Shown here piece after piece: positions 1 through 10,619 of a stretch of 64,000 nucleotides of DNA. Origin of the DNA: Kappaphycus alvarezii (taxonomy: Eukaryota; Rhodophyta; Florideophyceae; Gigartinales; Solieriaceae). The DNA lies in assembly GCA_002205965.3 (NCBI GenBank), contig NADL03000532.1, positions 1 to 64,000 on the forward strand, read 5' to 3'. A program made the position numbers and the translations under genes. Each line of letters starts with the position of its first letter. Position 1 is the first letter of the stretch. The notes beneath the pieces were generated by a model, which saw nothing but the letters and a program-made list of their open reading frames with translations, did no database searches and was not told where the DNA came from.

Positions 1-654
1 TTGGGAAGATATTTTTACAGTTTTGAATTTGCAAGATATTTTTAATTTGGGTGAGTGTGGCAAATTCGTCGGCTGATTTTTTCATTTTAGGACACGCTGT
101 CATAGTAGATGTCAGTACAGTTCCAGGTTGTGGGTGATACTACAAGTAGCTCTGAAAGGTCTATATAATGGCCACATCAATTCCCACCCCTGGCCGATGG
201 GTGGCTGGCATGGGTATGGCACCTAGATATTTACCTTGAGGAAATATCTTCTAATAGTCTCTCTGGTTCACACGATTACCGTGAATACATTTTATGGTTA
301 TTAGTATGTTTGTTTGAGACTTTTGGGGTAGCCAAAAGTCTATATAAGCCGAGTAAACTGCTTCCTTTAGTGGAGGTGAAGCAAGTTGGCAGACAACTTC
401 AAGCCAAGTCCCGAGTAGTAGGAAGTTGAGAGTCAACTTCAGACCCAAGAAAACTTTTTCTTACGCTAGTCGCAGAGCGTCGGTGGTAGACCCTGCCCCT
501 TTTATACTTGCTTGTAGCTTCCTCAACTCTCTTCTATATACACTCCCTTTTGTTCGTTCAACAATACCACGGTAGCACTTTTGTCGCTCGCAACACCTCC
601 TTCTCAGGGTAATTGGTTCTGAGGATCTCTTCCCCCGCCGATTTACCCCTATCA
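1..654 (+). repeat. Left LTR of gypsy copy 1 (partial)
   Basis: Matches the LTRs at 6727-7447, 26862-27582, 55114-55831 and 61899-62620 and ends with the same CCCCTATCA. It holds two TATA-like elements, CTATATAATGG near 161-171 and TATATAAG at 341-348. The second lies just before the most conserved part of the LTR and is the better promoter candidate. The first ~70 bases of the repeat are outside the window. Confidence 0.95.
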
Positions 655-656
655 TT

Positions 657-674
657 TGGTACTCTTGTGGAGGG
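657..674 (+). promoter_or_regulatory. Candidate primer binding site, gypsy copy 1
   Basis: Two bases after the LTR the sequence begins TGGTACTCTTGTGG, the usual position and TGG start of a tRNA primer binding site. The same sequence follows the left LTRs of the other two copies. I cannot name the tRNA without a tRNA set for this genome. Confidence 0.6.
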
Positions 675-742
675 GGTTGCACCCGAGGTATTCGAGTTGA
701 GCAGTAGTAAGGAACACTTCGGGGGATTTCTTTTCTGTAATC

Positions 743-2427
743 ATGGATCTCAACGCTGCTCGTATAACGTTCACAGGGGCAAGACTGAAGACGTTGAGGA
801 GTTTCTTTACACATATGTCAACGTTGTGATGCGAGAGAAGGGCGATGAAGAGAAGGCCGCAAGTATCTTCGCCTATCTTCATGGTGACGCAAAGCACAAA
901 TATAAGTCCAAGTTTATCGACGGGTGGTCTCTTAACGGGAATGGGCGTAACTTCGGTGAGGTATGTGAGTGGCTTGTGAAAGAGTATGCTAAGGAGGTAG
1001 AACCAGATGAGATGATTCGTACCGCCATAGAGGCCCGGCTCAACTTCGACGATTTGTTAAGCTCATTGGTGTACTTGTGTGATCTTTATGAAAAGGCTGG
1101 GTTCAACGCCCAAGCCAAGTACGGAATGCTGCGTAAGGCGGCTATGGGGGATAAGCGGCTCTCCGATTTCCTCCTCATCAAGGGCCCTCACACTTTTGAT
1201 GAACTGAAGGGTACCATAGTAGAATTTGTCAAAAATTCGGAGACGTTTCAGTCACTGAGTGAGGTACCGAGGGAAACCCGCACATCGATGTCTATCGTAC
1301 ATCCTGAAAAGAATTATCAAAGGCCGGCTACTAGTGCAGCGGCATTAGAATCTGTCAGGAGCGATGTCAAAAACTTGGAAGAAAGGTTGGAAACCCGATT
1401 CGATAATCGACTTGACATGATAACCTCGCAGTTGGAAAGCCTTACTCTTACCATTAAGAAGAACCAGTCTGGGGCCCCTAAGGCCGCAGAAGTCTGTTCT
1501 TACTGTCACAAGCCTGGACACTTTGCAAACAGGTGTCCTGATAATCCACATAGAAACACTCGTTGTGCAAAGTGCGGTCGATATGGGCATCATGAAAGTA
1601 ACTGCTGGTCTAAAGACAACAGAAGAGCAAATTTATCGGAAGCAAGGAGTGAGTCAGGACCAGAGGTGAAAATCTTACAAAATAGAAGGGATCAAAGGTT
1701 GACGGATGCCGGTAACGTATCCATCGCTGAAGAGATTAGTCAAGTCAATGTGACAAAAAGGGATGGGGAAGGGAACATTTTATCGAAGAAACCTAGGCTA
1801 GAGTATGGAATGCTGGAGCATATCCCAGCACCTGTACCTCCTCGAACCAAGAGGTCTGATCAAGTTGTTCCAGGAGTGGGAGTCACTCCGGCCAAGAAGA
1901 CGAAAAAGAGTAAGAAAGTTAAGAGTATCTCTAAGGACGTACTAGAGTATGTGAAGAGGTACAATTTGGTGGCTGAGCTTGCATCGGCCCCAACTGGGAT
2001 AACGTTTGGTCAACTTTTGAGGGGCGACGCAGAGGATGCGAGAAAAGAACTCAAAAAAATTATCAGGTCTAATAAGTCCGCTAAGGGTAAGAAACTGTTT
2101 CTTCAATCGGCCTCGACAGCACCAAGACGTCTTAAGCTGGTACCAGTCAAAGTATTGGGTATGAAAACCCAAGCTCTCTTCGATTCGGGTGCTGTTCCAA
2201 ACCTCATTTCAGAAACTTTGGTGACAGATCTAGGTCTCGAAATTACTCCAACGACTCGAAAAATAACTGTAGCGGATGGAACCGTCTCAAAATGCATGGG
2301 CACTGTTGACAAGGTTTCCGTGTTCTTTGGGGACTCTAAAGTTGATGTAGACTTTCTTGTCATGCCGGATCTCCCTTTCGATGCAATCATTGGCTGCCCA
2401 CATGGAAAGACTAGGAACATGCATTGA
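743..2427 (+). pseudogene. gag-pro: Gypsy copy 1 Gag and protease region
   Basis: The Gag start is taken as the ATG at 743, equivalent to the clean start at 27672 in copy 2. A lost G in the run near 771 shifts the frame within the first ten codons, after which one long frame runs to 2427. Gag is a mostly helical capsid-like region followed by two CCHC zinc knuckles (about 1494-1610), CSYCHKPGHFANRC and CAKCGRYGHHESNC, which bind RNA in relatives. A Lys-rich linker follows (about 1880-1960). The aspartic protease has its active site FDSGA near 2178-2192. The frame stops at 2427 because two bases are missing near 2395-2403 compared with copy 3. Gag and Pol appear to form one continuous frame in this family. 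Confidence 0.9.
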
Positions 2428-2990
2428 CTTGGGCAACCAAATGGTTTCAGTTAATATTGACGGCAGAACCGTGAAGATGCCCCTGGATTTCGACAAAAGC
2501 ACGCATCCTGAAGATTTAAAAGAAACGGACAGTGAAGATTTCACTTCTAGCTATGACAGCGAAGATTCGGAACCAACTAACACTTTCGGAAGTGGAAAAG
2601 GGTACCCTCGGGGGTAATGAACATGGCATGGGACGATTATGATTCCGGGTTTGAAACAGATGACGACTGGGATTCTAGGATAAGTTTGAAACCCGAATGT
2701 TTCTTTTTGCGATGATATCGAATCAAAGGACAGAATTCGGAGCATGAAAGAAGATTACCTTTGCAAAGAAAATAAGAATACGTCGAATTCCATATATGAA
2801 GATGTGAGCACGACGGAAGAGGTCCTTCAAAATATTGAGGTTGAGGATCAAGAAGAAAAAGGGCGCCAAATGGCAGAAATCCAAGGAAAAGTGCAGCACC
2901 TTCCCGCCCCCGCCTCACTGAAAATATCCGACATGTTAACATCTTCCGAAGTAATTGCATGGAGCGTTTCAGATTTAAGACAAGCAAGTG
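2404..2990 (+). pseudogene. Gypsy copy 1 protease end and acidic linker
   Basis: Continuation of the polyprotein between the protease and the reverse transcriptase. It is rich in Asp, Glu and Ser and has no domain I recognise. The frame changes at about 2610 and 2700, where copy 1 lacks one and two bases relative to the other copies. From 2744 the frame stays open into the RT. The linker is almost unchanged in copies 2 and 3, so the breaks are recent or technical. Confidence 0.8.
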
Positions 2991-4310
2991 TACCGGTTAC
3001 TCACTCGTTCGAACTTACCGACACTCAACCGATTTACCACAAGCCTAGACGTCAACCGCCAAAATATGACCAATTTATCTCAGAAAATGTTACAAGTATG
3101 CTGAAAAATGATATTATTCGACCAGTTTCATCCCCATGGTCGTTTCCAGTTGTGGTCGCACCAAAGAAGGATGGAAAGCTGCGTTTTTGCGTCGATTACC
3201 GACAACTGAACCAGAGAATGATACCCGATCGATTTCCGATTCCGAACATGGAGGAGATCCTCGAGGACCTGAAGGATGGGAGATATTTCACCTCAATTGA
3301 CCTTTACACTGGCTATTGGCAGATTCCATTGGATGAAAAATGTAAGGAAAAAACAACCTTTACCAGCAAAGCCGGTACGTTCAGGTTCGAAGTGATGCCT
3401 TTTGGTCTCATGAATGCACCAGCTACATTCCAAAGAATGATGAACGAGGTTTTGAAAGGACTTCCATTCGCAAGAGTCTATATCGATGATGTCGTCATAT
3501 TCTCAGAAACATTGGATCAGCACATCTCGCACGTCAAGACAGTTGTGGAGAGGATATCGGAGTATAGCTTGAAAATTAAGTTGAGCAAATGCTTCTTTGC
3601 GAAAACTTCTATCCAATTACTCGGTCATATCGTCGACCAAGAGGGAATTAGAGTGGATCCAGAGAAAACGAAAAAAATAAAGTTGGCACCAAGGCCCGCT
3701 TCAAAGACGGAGGTCCGAAGCTTCTTAGGACTGGCCTCATATTACAGAAGATTTATCAAAGATTTCGCCAAGACTGCAGCACCGTTACATGCCAGCACTA
3801 CGAAGAACGGAAAATTTTACTGGAACAAGGAAATGGAAACTGCATTTCAGGAGCTTAAAGATAAGCTATGTGTCCCCCAGTTCTCATGTACCCAGATTTC
3901 AAGAGACCATTCGTTGTGGAGACAGATGCCTCAGAACGGTCTTTGGGTGCCGTTTTGTCCCAAAAAGATGAAAACGGAAGACTACACCCTGTTCAATTCG
4001 CAAGCCGAACTCTGAATGATGCGGAAAAGAGATACTCAGTCTGCGAGAAAGAAGCGCTAGCTGTCGTCTTCGCGCTGAAAAAGTTTCGCGTATACCTTTT
4101 ATCACTCGAGAAATTTGTCTTGATAACTGATCACCAGGCACTTAAAACAGCATTCCAAAAGAAGGATGTACATCACCGCTTGGCCCGATGGCTCGACATT
4201 TTCGCAGAATATCGGTTTGAAATTGTGTATAGACCCGGACGCAATAATCAGCCTGCCGATTACCTATCCCGCTTGAGGGACGCACTGATTCCAAATGAAA
4301 AAGCTTCGGA
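2960..4310 (+). CDS. pol: Gypsy copy 1 reverse transcriptase and RNase H
   Basis: RT motifs occur in order: SSPWSFPVVVAPKKDGKLRF, the IDLYTGYWQIPL block with the first catalytic Asp, FGLMNAPATFQRMM, and the YIDD catalytic box near 3479-3490, then the thumb and connection with FLGLASYYRRFI. RNase H follows with ETDASERSLGAVLSQ near 3915, the Glu-containing block CEKEALAVVFALKKF and the Asp of TDHQALKTAF. These are typical of Ty3/gypsy. The frame shifts at the C5 run near 3872, between the RT connection and RNase H; copy 3 has exactly the same shift. RNase H is open to 4512. Confidence 0.92.
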
Positions 4311-4394
4311 GGACATCGTCGGAGTCGCCGAGTTGCAGTTGCCGAACGATAACGAGTACGAAGCTAATATTCACGGACTGATCAAATTCCTCGA

Positions 4395-5177
4395 TGGACT
4401 AGAAATGAGAAAGGTTGATCTTGAACACGAAATTGGGTACGCAGGAATCAAAAGGCTTTTACATTGTGGAATGGGAAACTCTTCCGGCACACTAAAGCCG
4501 GTCCCCGACTAGTGGCCCCTTTGAAAGAAAGAATGAAGATCTTGAGGACTTTCCATGATGAGCTAGGGCATTGGGATCTCGAAACAACCAAAAAATTCGT
4601 AACTGAGAGATTCTGGTGGCCCGGTATCCATAAGGACGTCTATAATTTCGTGAAAAGCTGCGACAACTGCCAAAAATTCACTCCAATACGGAAGTATAAG
4701 ACAACTCTAAGTTTTCCAGTTTCCGGTCTCTTTGAAACCTTCTCAATTGACTTCGCGGGCCCGTTCAAGGAAACTTCTTCCGGAAACAAATATCTCCTTA
4801 TAGGGGTGGAACATCTTACTGGATGGCCAATAGCAGTTGCAGTTGAGGAGGCAAATGCTGAGGTGGTACTGAGATTCATCGAAAAAGAAATAATTGAACC
4901 GTTTGGTCTTCCAAAAAGGATCATCTCGGATAACGCCCTTTGTTTTACTGCAACTTCACTGCTTCGTTTTTTGGAAGAGAAAGAGATTCAGCTGAAGACC
5001 GTTCTCGCATACGCTCCTATGTCCAACGGGAAAGCGGAGAGGATGGTTGGAACCATCAAACGAGCAATATCGAAAACTATGTCGGAGAATGAAATCCAGT
5101 GGGAAGATGCTTACCAAAAGTGTTATACGGCTACCGTCGAAGAAGAGGAAGAAATGGACGCTCACCATTCGAGCTAA
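4395..5177 (+). pseudogene. Gypsy copy 1 integrase
   Basis: The zinc-binding HHCC domain is visible with HDELGHWD (about 4550) and CDNCQKF (about 4659). The catalytic core shows the DDE triad: FSIDFAGPF (about 4742), ISDNALCF (about 4925) and SNGKAERMVG with the Glu (about 5023). Integrase joins the cDNA to target DNA. The entry frame changes near 4428, where one A is missing against copy 3, and the exit frame changes near 5112, where one C is missing. No chromodomain follows; a duplicated unknown domain comes next. Confidence 0.9.
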
Positions 5178-6693
5178 TGTACGGAAGGGCTCCTATAATG
5201 TTACAGAGAGACATGGAAACAAATATATCGATGAGAGAGTAGGGAAGTTGAACTACTGGCCACCGAAGGCTGGAGATCACACCGCGCGCTAACAGAGACA
5301 AGAAAAAGGATGCAGAACCTGCAGTCAGAACCGTTTCAGTTGGCTCTAAAGTACTTGTAGTACATGGAAAAGCAATGCAGCAGGCTGTGAAGTGGCCGGC
5401 CTTCCAAACCAAGTACTCGAACCTTGCATCGTCACGGAGGAAAGACACCGCACTATCAGCTCTGTTCAAGCTCAGGGAAGAGATCAAGGAGGGCCATCCA
5501 TGCACGTCGTCTGGTCCCTTACCATCAGAGGCCTGAAGAATTCCTTCTCACACAGGAATATGCGCAACCACGGGGCATACTCATCTTTAACTATAGAATG
5601 ATTCCTATGGGAGAAAAAGGGCCTGGGAATGGATCATCTCGATTACGCGGGACTACTACGAACTCCACGTAATCATCCATCTCTACATTAATATATGCCT
5701 ATGTTTTCGTACGTTGAACGGACCATTGCTACCTGAAGAAGATTTCCGACTATTAATAAGAGTTCTATTTTCATTCCAAAACGGAAGGTTCACGGAAGCA
5801 GGTCCAGAGTTTGTGGAGGTAATATATCATTACTCTGTAGGAAGATATGGAATGGTAGCTGCCGGAGACTTGTCGCAAACGTATCTGAATATTATCCGTC
5901 CAATTTACGTATTTCTCAAGAACAACCAAGATGTGCGACTGAGAGGTTACGCCTTACCACCGGATATGGAATACAGGCTGGTCCCGTATCCTCTATTGGA
6001 ACCTTACGTTTCTCCGCCACAAATTGGGAACGTTGGAGGCGGCGAGGATCCTCCTGAAGCAGTGATGATGACCAGAGGAGGACCTTCAGGAGACAACAAC
6101 CTGCGCAGAAGAGATTCCGGTCGTCCCCGAGAGGACCTCGTGCAGGTCCCAGTACGTCAGGAGCTGGTCGCGGCCATTCATCGGGACCGTCCACCACAAC
6201 TTCATCTCTAGCTCTCCTTCACAACCATGCACAGCATACAGTCGGAAGAAGAAGATTATCTTTTTGGCTGCGCAATATCTCCGAGGATGCGAACGATGCG
6301 CAGGTCATTTCTTATTTCATGATAAGCATCTGTTTATGTTTTAGGGCGCTACATGGACCGCACTTATCTTACGAAGATTCGTTCTTGATGATGCGCGTCT
6401 TCTTTTCTTATCGACGTCCATTCCTCCGGCATCTTCCAGAAGAGTTTGCATATCACATATATATTTTCACTCTTGGAAGATTCGGAAGAGTCACGGAAGA
6501 AGAATGTATTCAACCCCACCTCGATGTTATCAAATCAATATATGAGGCTATGCTACAAAGTGAGGTACCAGTAATGCGAACCTACTTTTTAGAGCATCAT
6601 ATTGGTAATCAGTTGCATCCGTACCCGTTTGAGAGACCATACATTTTATCAAAAAGACAGCGAACACTAACGGAAGGAGAAGAAGAGCAGTGA
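5178..6693 (+). pseudogene. Gypsy copy 1 post-integrase region with a duplicated unknown domain
   Basis: After the integrase core come a short basic segment and then two homologous ~130-residue units, at about 5625-6012 and 6258-6648. Both contain ICLCFR, an E-D pair, RV-FS, GR-G-V, an IY block, and end in L-PYP--PY. An Arg/Gly/Ser-rich linker separates them (about 6013-6257). The region ends at a stop (6691-6693) only 33 bases before the right LTR, so it is the C-terminus of the polyprotein or a last separate frame. Several 1-2 base losses break it (about 5218, 5290, 5610). It is not an envelope protein by any sign: no signal peptide or membrane segment is seen. I do not recognise the domain. 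Confidence 0.75.
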
Positions 6694-6714
6694 CGAGTCG
6701 GGACGTTAGTCTTG

Positions 6715-6726
6715 AGCGAGAGGGCG
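6715..6726 (+). promoter_or_regulatory. Candidate polypurine tract
   Basis: GAGCGAGAGGGCG immediately precedes the right LTR and is conserved in copy 3 (61888-61898). This is the expected position of the plus-strand primer. Confidence 0.5.
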
Positions 6727-7447
6727 TGATGTGCGCAAATTCGCACACGAAAAAAATCTAGATGAGGTCCATGATTCTATACACTATCGGAATTGGGAAG
6801 ATATTTTTACAGTTCTTGAATTTGCAAGATATTTTTAATTTGGGTGAGTGTGGCAAATTCGTCGGTTGATTTTTTCATTTTAGGACACGCTGTCATAGTA
6901 GATGTCAGTACAGTTCCAGGTTGTGGGTGATACTACAAGTAGCTCTGAAAGGTCTATATAATGGCCACATCAATTCCCACCCCTGGCCGATGGGTGGCTG
7001 GCATGGGTATGGCACCTAGATATTTACCTTGAGGAAATATCTTCCAATAGTCTCTCTGGTTCACACGATTACCGTGAATACATTTTATGGTTATTCGTAT
7101 GTTTGTTTGAGACTTTTGGGGTAGCCAAAAGTCTATATAAGCCGAGTAAACTGCTTCCTTTAGTGGAGGTGAAGCAAGTTGGCAGACAACTTCAAGCCAA
7201 GTCCCGAGTAGTAGGAAGTTGAGAGTCAACTTCAGACCCAAGAAAAAGTTTTCTTACGCTAGTCGCAGAGCGTCGGTGGTAGGCCCTGCCCCTTTTATAC
7301 TTGCTTGTAGCTTCCTCAACTCTCTTCTATATACACTCCCTTTTGTTCGTTCAACAATATCACGGTAGCACTTTTGTCGCTCGCAACACCTCCTTCTCAG
7401 GGTAATTGGCTCTGAAAATCTCTTCCCCCGCCGATTTACCCCTATCA
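6727..7447 (+). repeat. Right LTR of gypsy copy 1
   Basis: 721 bp, from TGATGTGCGC to CCCCTATCA. It contains the same two TATA-like sites as the left LTR, the second a TATATAAG near 7134. It differs from the left LTR by only a few bases over the overlapping part, which implies a recent insertion. Confidence 0.97.
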
Positions 7448-7527
7448 CCTTGATCAAACATTATGTTAAGGTCAACAGATCCAGTGATGCCGCGCGCTTT
7501 GCTGGAATAATGACCACGCCCATACTT

Positions 7528-8675
7528 TCAGAAGGACCATTCCTTGACTAAGTCAGGCAAGGGACCGAAACTACGGCTCCAAGGATGTATTATGGCTGGC
7601 TGTAATTCGCAAAATTCTACATATCCCATGCCACTGTATGGCTCTTTATTTTCAGAAAAGGGGCCGGTTACATCATTCAAGGCACTGTACAGGTTGAGCT
7701 GTATGAAATTTGACAGTTTTTTCTTGCTTTTGGGTGGAGCTCGGTGATTACTGAGTAGATCTAGATTCGGAAATGTAACTTTCATTCTCCATGGCGAGAT
7801 AGGCACCATTGTTTCGCGGTTATTCTTTTGTCTTCTTGCAAGCTGAATCTCCCTTCCATTGACCCATCTCACTGCAGTGATGATAAGGGTATCTGTTTTT
7901 CCGTTCTGCAACGCCGGAGTTGTACTTTCCATTCTTCTAAAATCTTGGGAGTGTATGCGTTCTAAAGGTAGCTGCATTTACAGAAAATGGAGACGAGACA
8001 ACTTGCTCATATTCTCCACGATAAGGTTTATCAAGTGCGCATAGAATTGAGGATACATCATTGTACTTGATTTGCGAAAGTACACCTGCATTTGACTGAC
8101 TAGAAGCAACATCAGGCGTCTCAATACCATCATAGGACGCTTTGGGAGAAGTTTCAGAGAGAATTGACACCCTTTTCACATTAGTTAACTTTGCATTACC
8201 AACAAGGACGAAGGCAACAAGCGACTCAGGCAGCTCAACAGACGGTGCGGTTGAATTATATCCACTTACTGCAGCATCAAACCTAGTCTCAAACTTCTTC
8301 ATGGATTCTTTATCACAGCGGACAGTACTCACCAAGTTCTTAAATTTCGAAAATGTGTTGGTCACAGTAGAGAGCGGATGGATGCGGTGAATAACTTTTT
8401 CAATAGCCATAGCTCCACTGTCTGATTTCACAATGATTGCAAAATGTCAGTAGGAACTTTCTTGCAGAGGTCGGCGGCGAGATCATAGCATTGCGATTGG
8501 AACACAATGCCTTGTAGGTTCGGCTGAATCGTGTTTCCATTTGCACCTGATAATAGTTCATGAAAAGATTTTCGTAACTTAACCGCATCATAATAGCCTT
8601 CTTGCGAGCCTTTTCCGTCCTTCCAGGGTGCATTCTTAAGGTCTCACGAAATTTTAGATCTTGAAGGAAGGGCAC
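7528..8675 (-). pseudogene. Copia-like Gag (and possible protease-region) remnant
   Basis: Two overlapping minus-strand frames (8675-8400 and 8431-7937) read as one decayed Gag. The run FETRFDAAVSGYNST, followed by LPESLVAFVLVGNAKL, resembles the UBN2-type Gag of Ty1/copia elements. A third frame (7977-7528) holds GMGYVEFCELQPAI, which may belong to the region after Gag. Frame changes separate the three. The remnant abuts the right LTR of gypsy copy 1, which probably inserted into it. Assignment to copia rests on the Gag resemblance only. Confidence 0.55.
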
Positions 8676-8689
8676 CTCGGCCCAAAGCT

Positions 8690-9500
8690 GAATAAGCTGA
8701 GAAAGGCTACATCAACCTTCGTTGCGTTGCGCAGCGGCAACAAGCTGTAAACATGCAGCGGCAGCAAGTCTCAAGCTAGCTTGTTCAAGTAAGAGTTCGG
8801 AAGTCCCTTCCTACAAGTTTATTCATGATCAGCAATGCCGGGGTTCTTACTATACTTTGAACTGTATAATTAGAAGGTTGAAGTGCTTGTCACTGTCGTT
8901 ATCCTTAGAGTTGAATTAAAATTTTGCTCTGCTATTCCTAGTCAGGTTTCAATTCACCGTCTGTTAATTCTGTCGATATATTTTCGATCCAGCTGACCGA
9001 ACGACAACTTGGCTGTCGCTTTTTGACTCCTAGTCTCCTGCTGCAAGCGGTTGATACTCCAATGTGGAACTCAGCTGTAGTTCGATATATCGTGAGAGTT
9101 TATTGATAGTGTTTCGGTGCCCGACGTCCAGAATAAGCCCTCTTGGAGACTGTGGTTTACCAGGCACATATAGGACTAGATTTAGGCCGACGTCAACCCG
9201 TTCAACCTGTTAGGCTTACTTAAGCATCGTAATCAGCCCCTGTTTGCTAGAAACGAAAAAAGCCAACGATTAACAAAGAAAACCTGGCAACAAAGACTGT
9301 ATTCACCTATCCCGGGGAGCTCGCAATCCGAGGACCACGTCTAGTGCGACAGTTTGTCGCAACAAATTCCAAGCAAGATATATCGAGGCACAGTGAGAAC
9401 GACCACTAACTACTTATGATATTCAGTTACTATCGATTACTCATGCCAGCTAAGTTTCAAGATCCTGAGACAACCGTCACAGTAAGATTATCCATTCCAG
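8690..9500. other. No gene recognised
   Basis: About 0.8 kb between the copia Gag remnant and the secreted-protein gene. Small frames only. It could hold the upstream part of the copia element or the 3' flank of the secreted-protein gene. I found no repeat partner in the window. Confidence 0.5.
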
Positions 9501-9504
9501 ATAC

Positions 9505-10503
9505 TCAATCTTCCTGGTACTCAAAGGTGGTGCGTAGCACCTCCTCGCCGACATGACTGTTATCGGACGCCACTCCACGCTTAGTTAGCACGACAACCCC
9601 ATTGATCATTACCCGCACACGCCATACTGCCGGGGTTCGCTCACATCTTTGATAATGCCTTGCCCTCACAATGTACGTCCCATTCTCAATTGGACCACCA
9701 GGTAAGTACACGATATTTTCTCTCCCAAACTTCAGGTTGGTGTCGCAGAAACCAACATTATTGTCCCCAGTTAGTCTTCCAGCTTCTGTGCGCCAGTTGT
9801 AATGCGCTACAATATCTCCGTCGGGCTCCTCCACTAAAAGATCAAAATCATCCGAAGAGTCCCACAAAAGTTCAACATGAATCGTAGGCGCAGTTGTACG
9901 GAATGCGACGCAATTGTTCCTGTCGCCATTTGTGTGAACCCTCCTCTGCACTAACTGAGTATCAGGATCGACCTCCTGATACGCCGTGATGGGCAAGATC
10001 ATACATCGGTCGTGCATAAACTTCCACTGGTTCCCTCTGGCGGCCCTAGGGGCTATACCCGACCAGGGAAGATATGGGATAGCCCTTGTTGTAATAAAGT
10101 TATCTGTGTAGCGGGTGTTAAGCCCGCGCGGGAAAAATGCGGATAGAGGAACAAAGTTTCCTCTGTAAAACACTCTCGCCGGAAGCGATCCTAGAACTTG
10201 GCCAATATTGGCCCCTGGTTTGCAAATGTAGGGAAGACTTGCAGTGTTGGGACCATTGAGGATGCTAAAGGCTGCCATTGGAAGAGTAAATGGTTCCCCG
10301 TTGAAATTGCACATCCGAAACGCACAAAATTGTCCACATGGTCCTATCCTCCGTTGACGCTGACTGGTGCTTATATCCATATTGGCATGGATTGTGCGAG
10401 AGCTGGATATATTTTTGGGTAGTGCGAAGCCATCATCGTCAATAGGGCTGGAAAAAACAGTGGGAACAATGATAAGAGCGAGAAGAAAAGTAATACCGTT
10501 CAT
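9505..10503 (-). CDS. Secreted cysteine-rich protein with a DUF2135/YfaP-like C-terminal domain
   Basis: The intact frame could start at 10581, but the ATG at 10503 is preferred. From there the protein begins with a hydrophobic signal peptide (MNGITFLLALIIVPTVFSS), and a TATA box at about 10607-10616 leaves room for a short leader. The mature ~310 residues contain several spaced cysteines (GPCGQFCAF, ICKPG, DRCMI, NNCVAF, GFCDTN, RCERTP), suggesting disulfides outside the cell. The last ~110 residues, with WDSSDDFDLLVEEPDGD, GDNNVGFC and GTYIVRARHY, resemble the YfaP/DUF2135 fold found in many secreted or surface proteins. The function is unknown. It is one of the few unbroken genes in the window and stands alone among repeats. 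Confidence 0.8.
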   Translation of the reverse strand: MNGITFLLALIIVPTVFSSPIDDDGFALPKNISSSRTIHANMDISTSQRQRRIGPCGQFCAFRMCNFNGEPFTLPMAAFSILNGPNTASLPYICKPGANIGQVLGSLPARVFYRGNFVPLSAFFPRGLNTRYTDNFITTRAIPYLPWSGIAPRAARGNQWKFMHDRCMILPITAYQEVDPDTQLVQRRVHTNGDRNNCVAFRTTAPTIHVELLWDSSDDFDLLVEEPDGDIVAHYNWRTEAGRLTGDNNVGFCDTNLKFGRENIVYLPGGPIENGTYIVRARHYQRCERTPAVWRVRVMINGVVVLTKRGVASDNSHVGEEVLRTTFEYQED

Positions 10504-10604
10504 TGTTTTGGTTCGAAGACTATTCTTTGAGACTGTAGAAGCAGTCAGGATTTTTGGGGGTGTAGCGTATCTAGTTCCCAAGGCTATCCGAGAGTGCAGT
10601 TGCT

Positions 10605-10618
10605 ACTTTTATAGTAGA
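10605..10618 (-). promoter_or_regulatory. TATA box of the secreted-protein gene
   Basis: The minus strand reads CTACTATAAAAGTAGC here, about 105 bases before the preferred ATG at 10503. Transcription starting about 30 bases downstream would begin near 10580, after or at the first possible ATG, which favours the 10503 start. Confidence 0.55.
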
Positions 10619-10619
10619 C

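Larger units (their letters stand above)
1..7447 (+). mobile_element. Ty3/gypsy LTR retrotransposon, copy 1 (5' end outside window)
   Basis: Two near-identical LTRs flank a gag-pro-RT-RNase H-integrase polyprotein in the Ty3/gypsy order. The left LTR lacks its first ~70 bases because the window begins inside it. The coding region is nearly identical to the copy at 55114-62620 but is broken by several 1-2 base losses, so no single uninterrupted frame spans it. The right LTR ends at 7447 and the next five bases are CCTTG; if the insertion is intact, the same five bases should precede the left LTR beyond the window edge. The downstream flank is a decayed copia-like gag. Confidence 0.95.
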
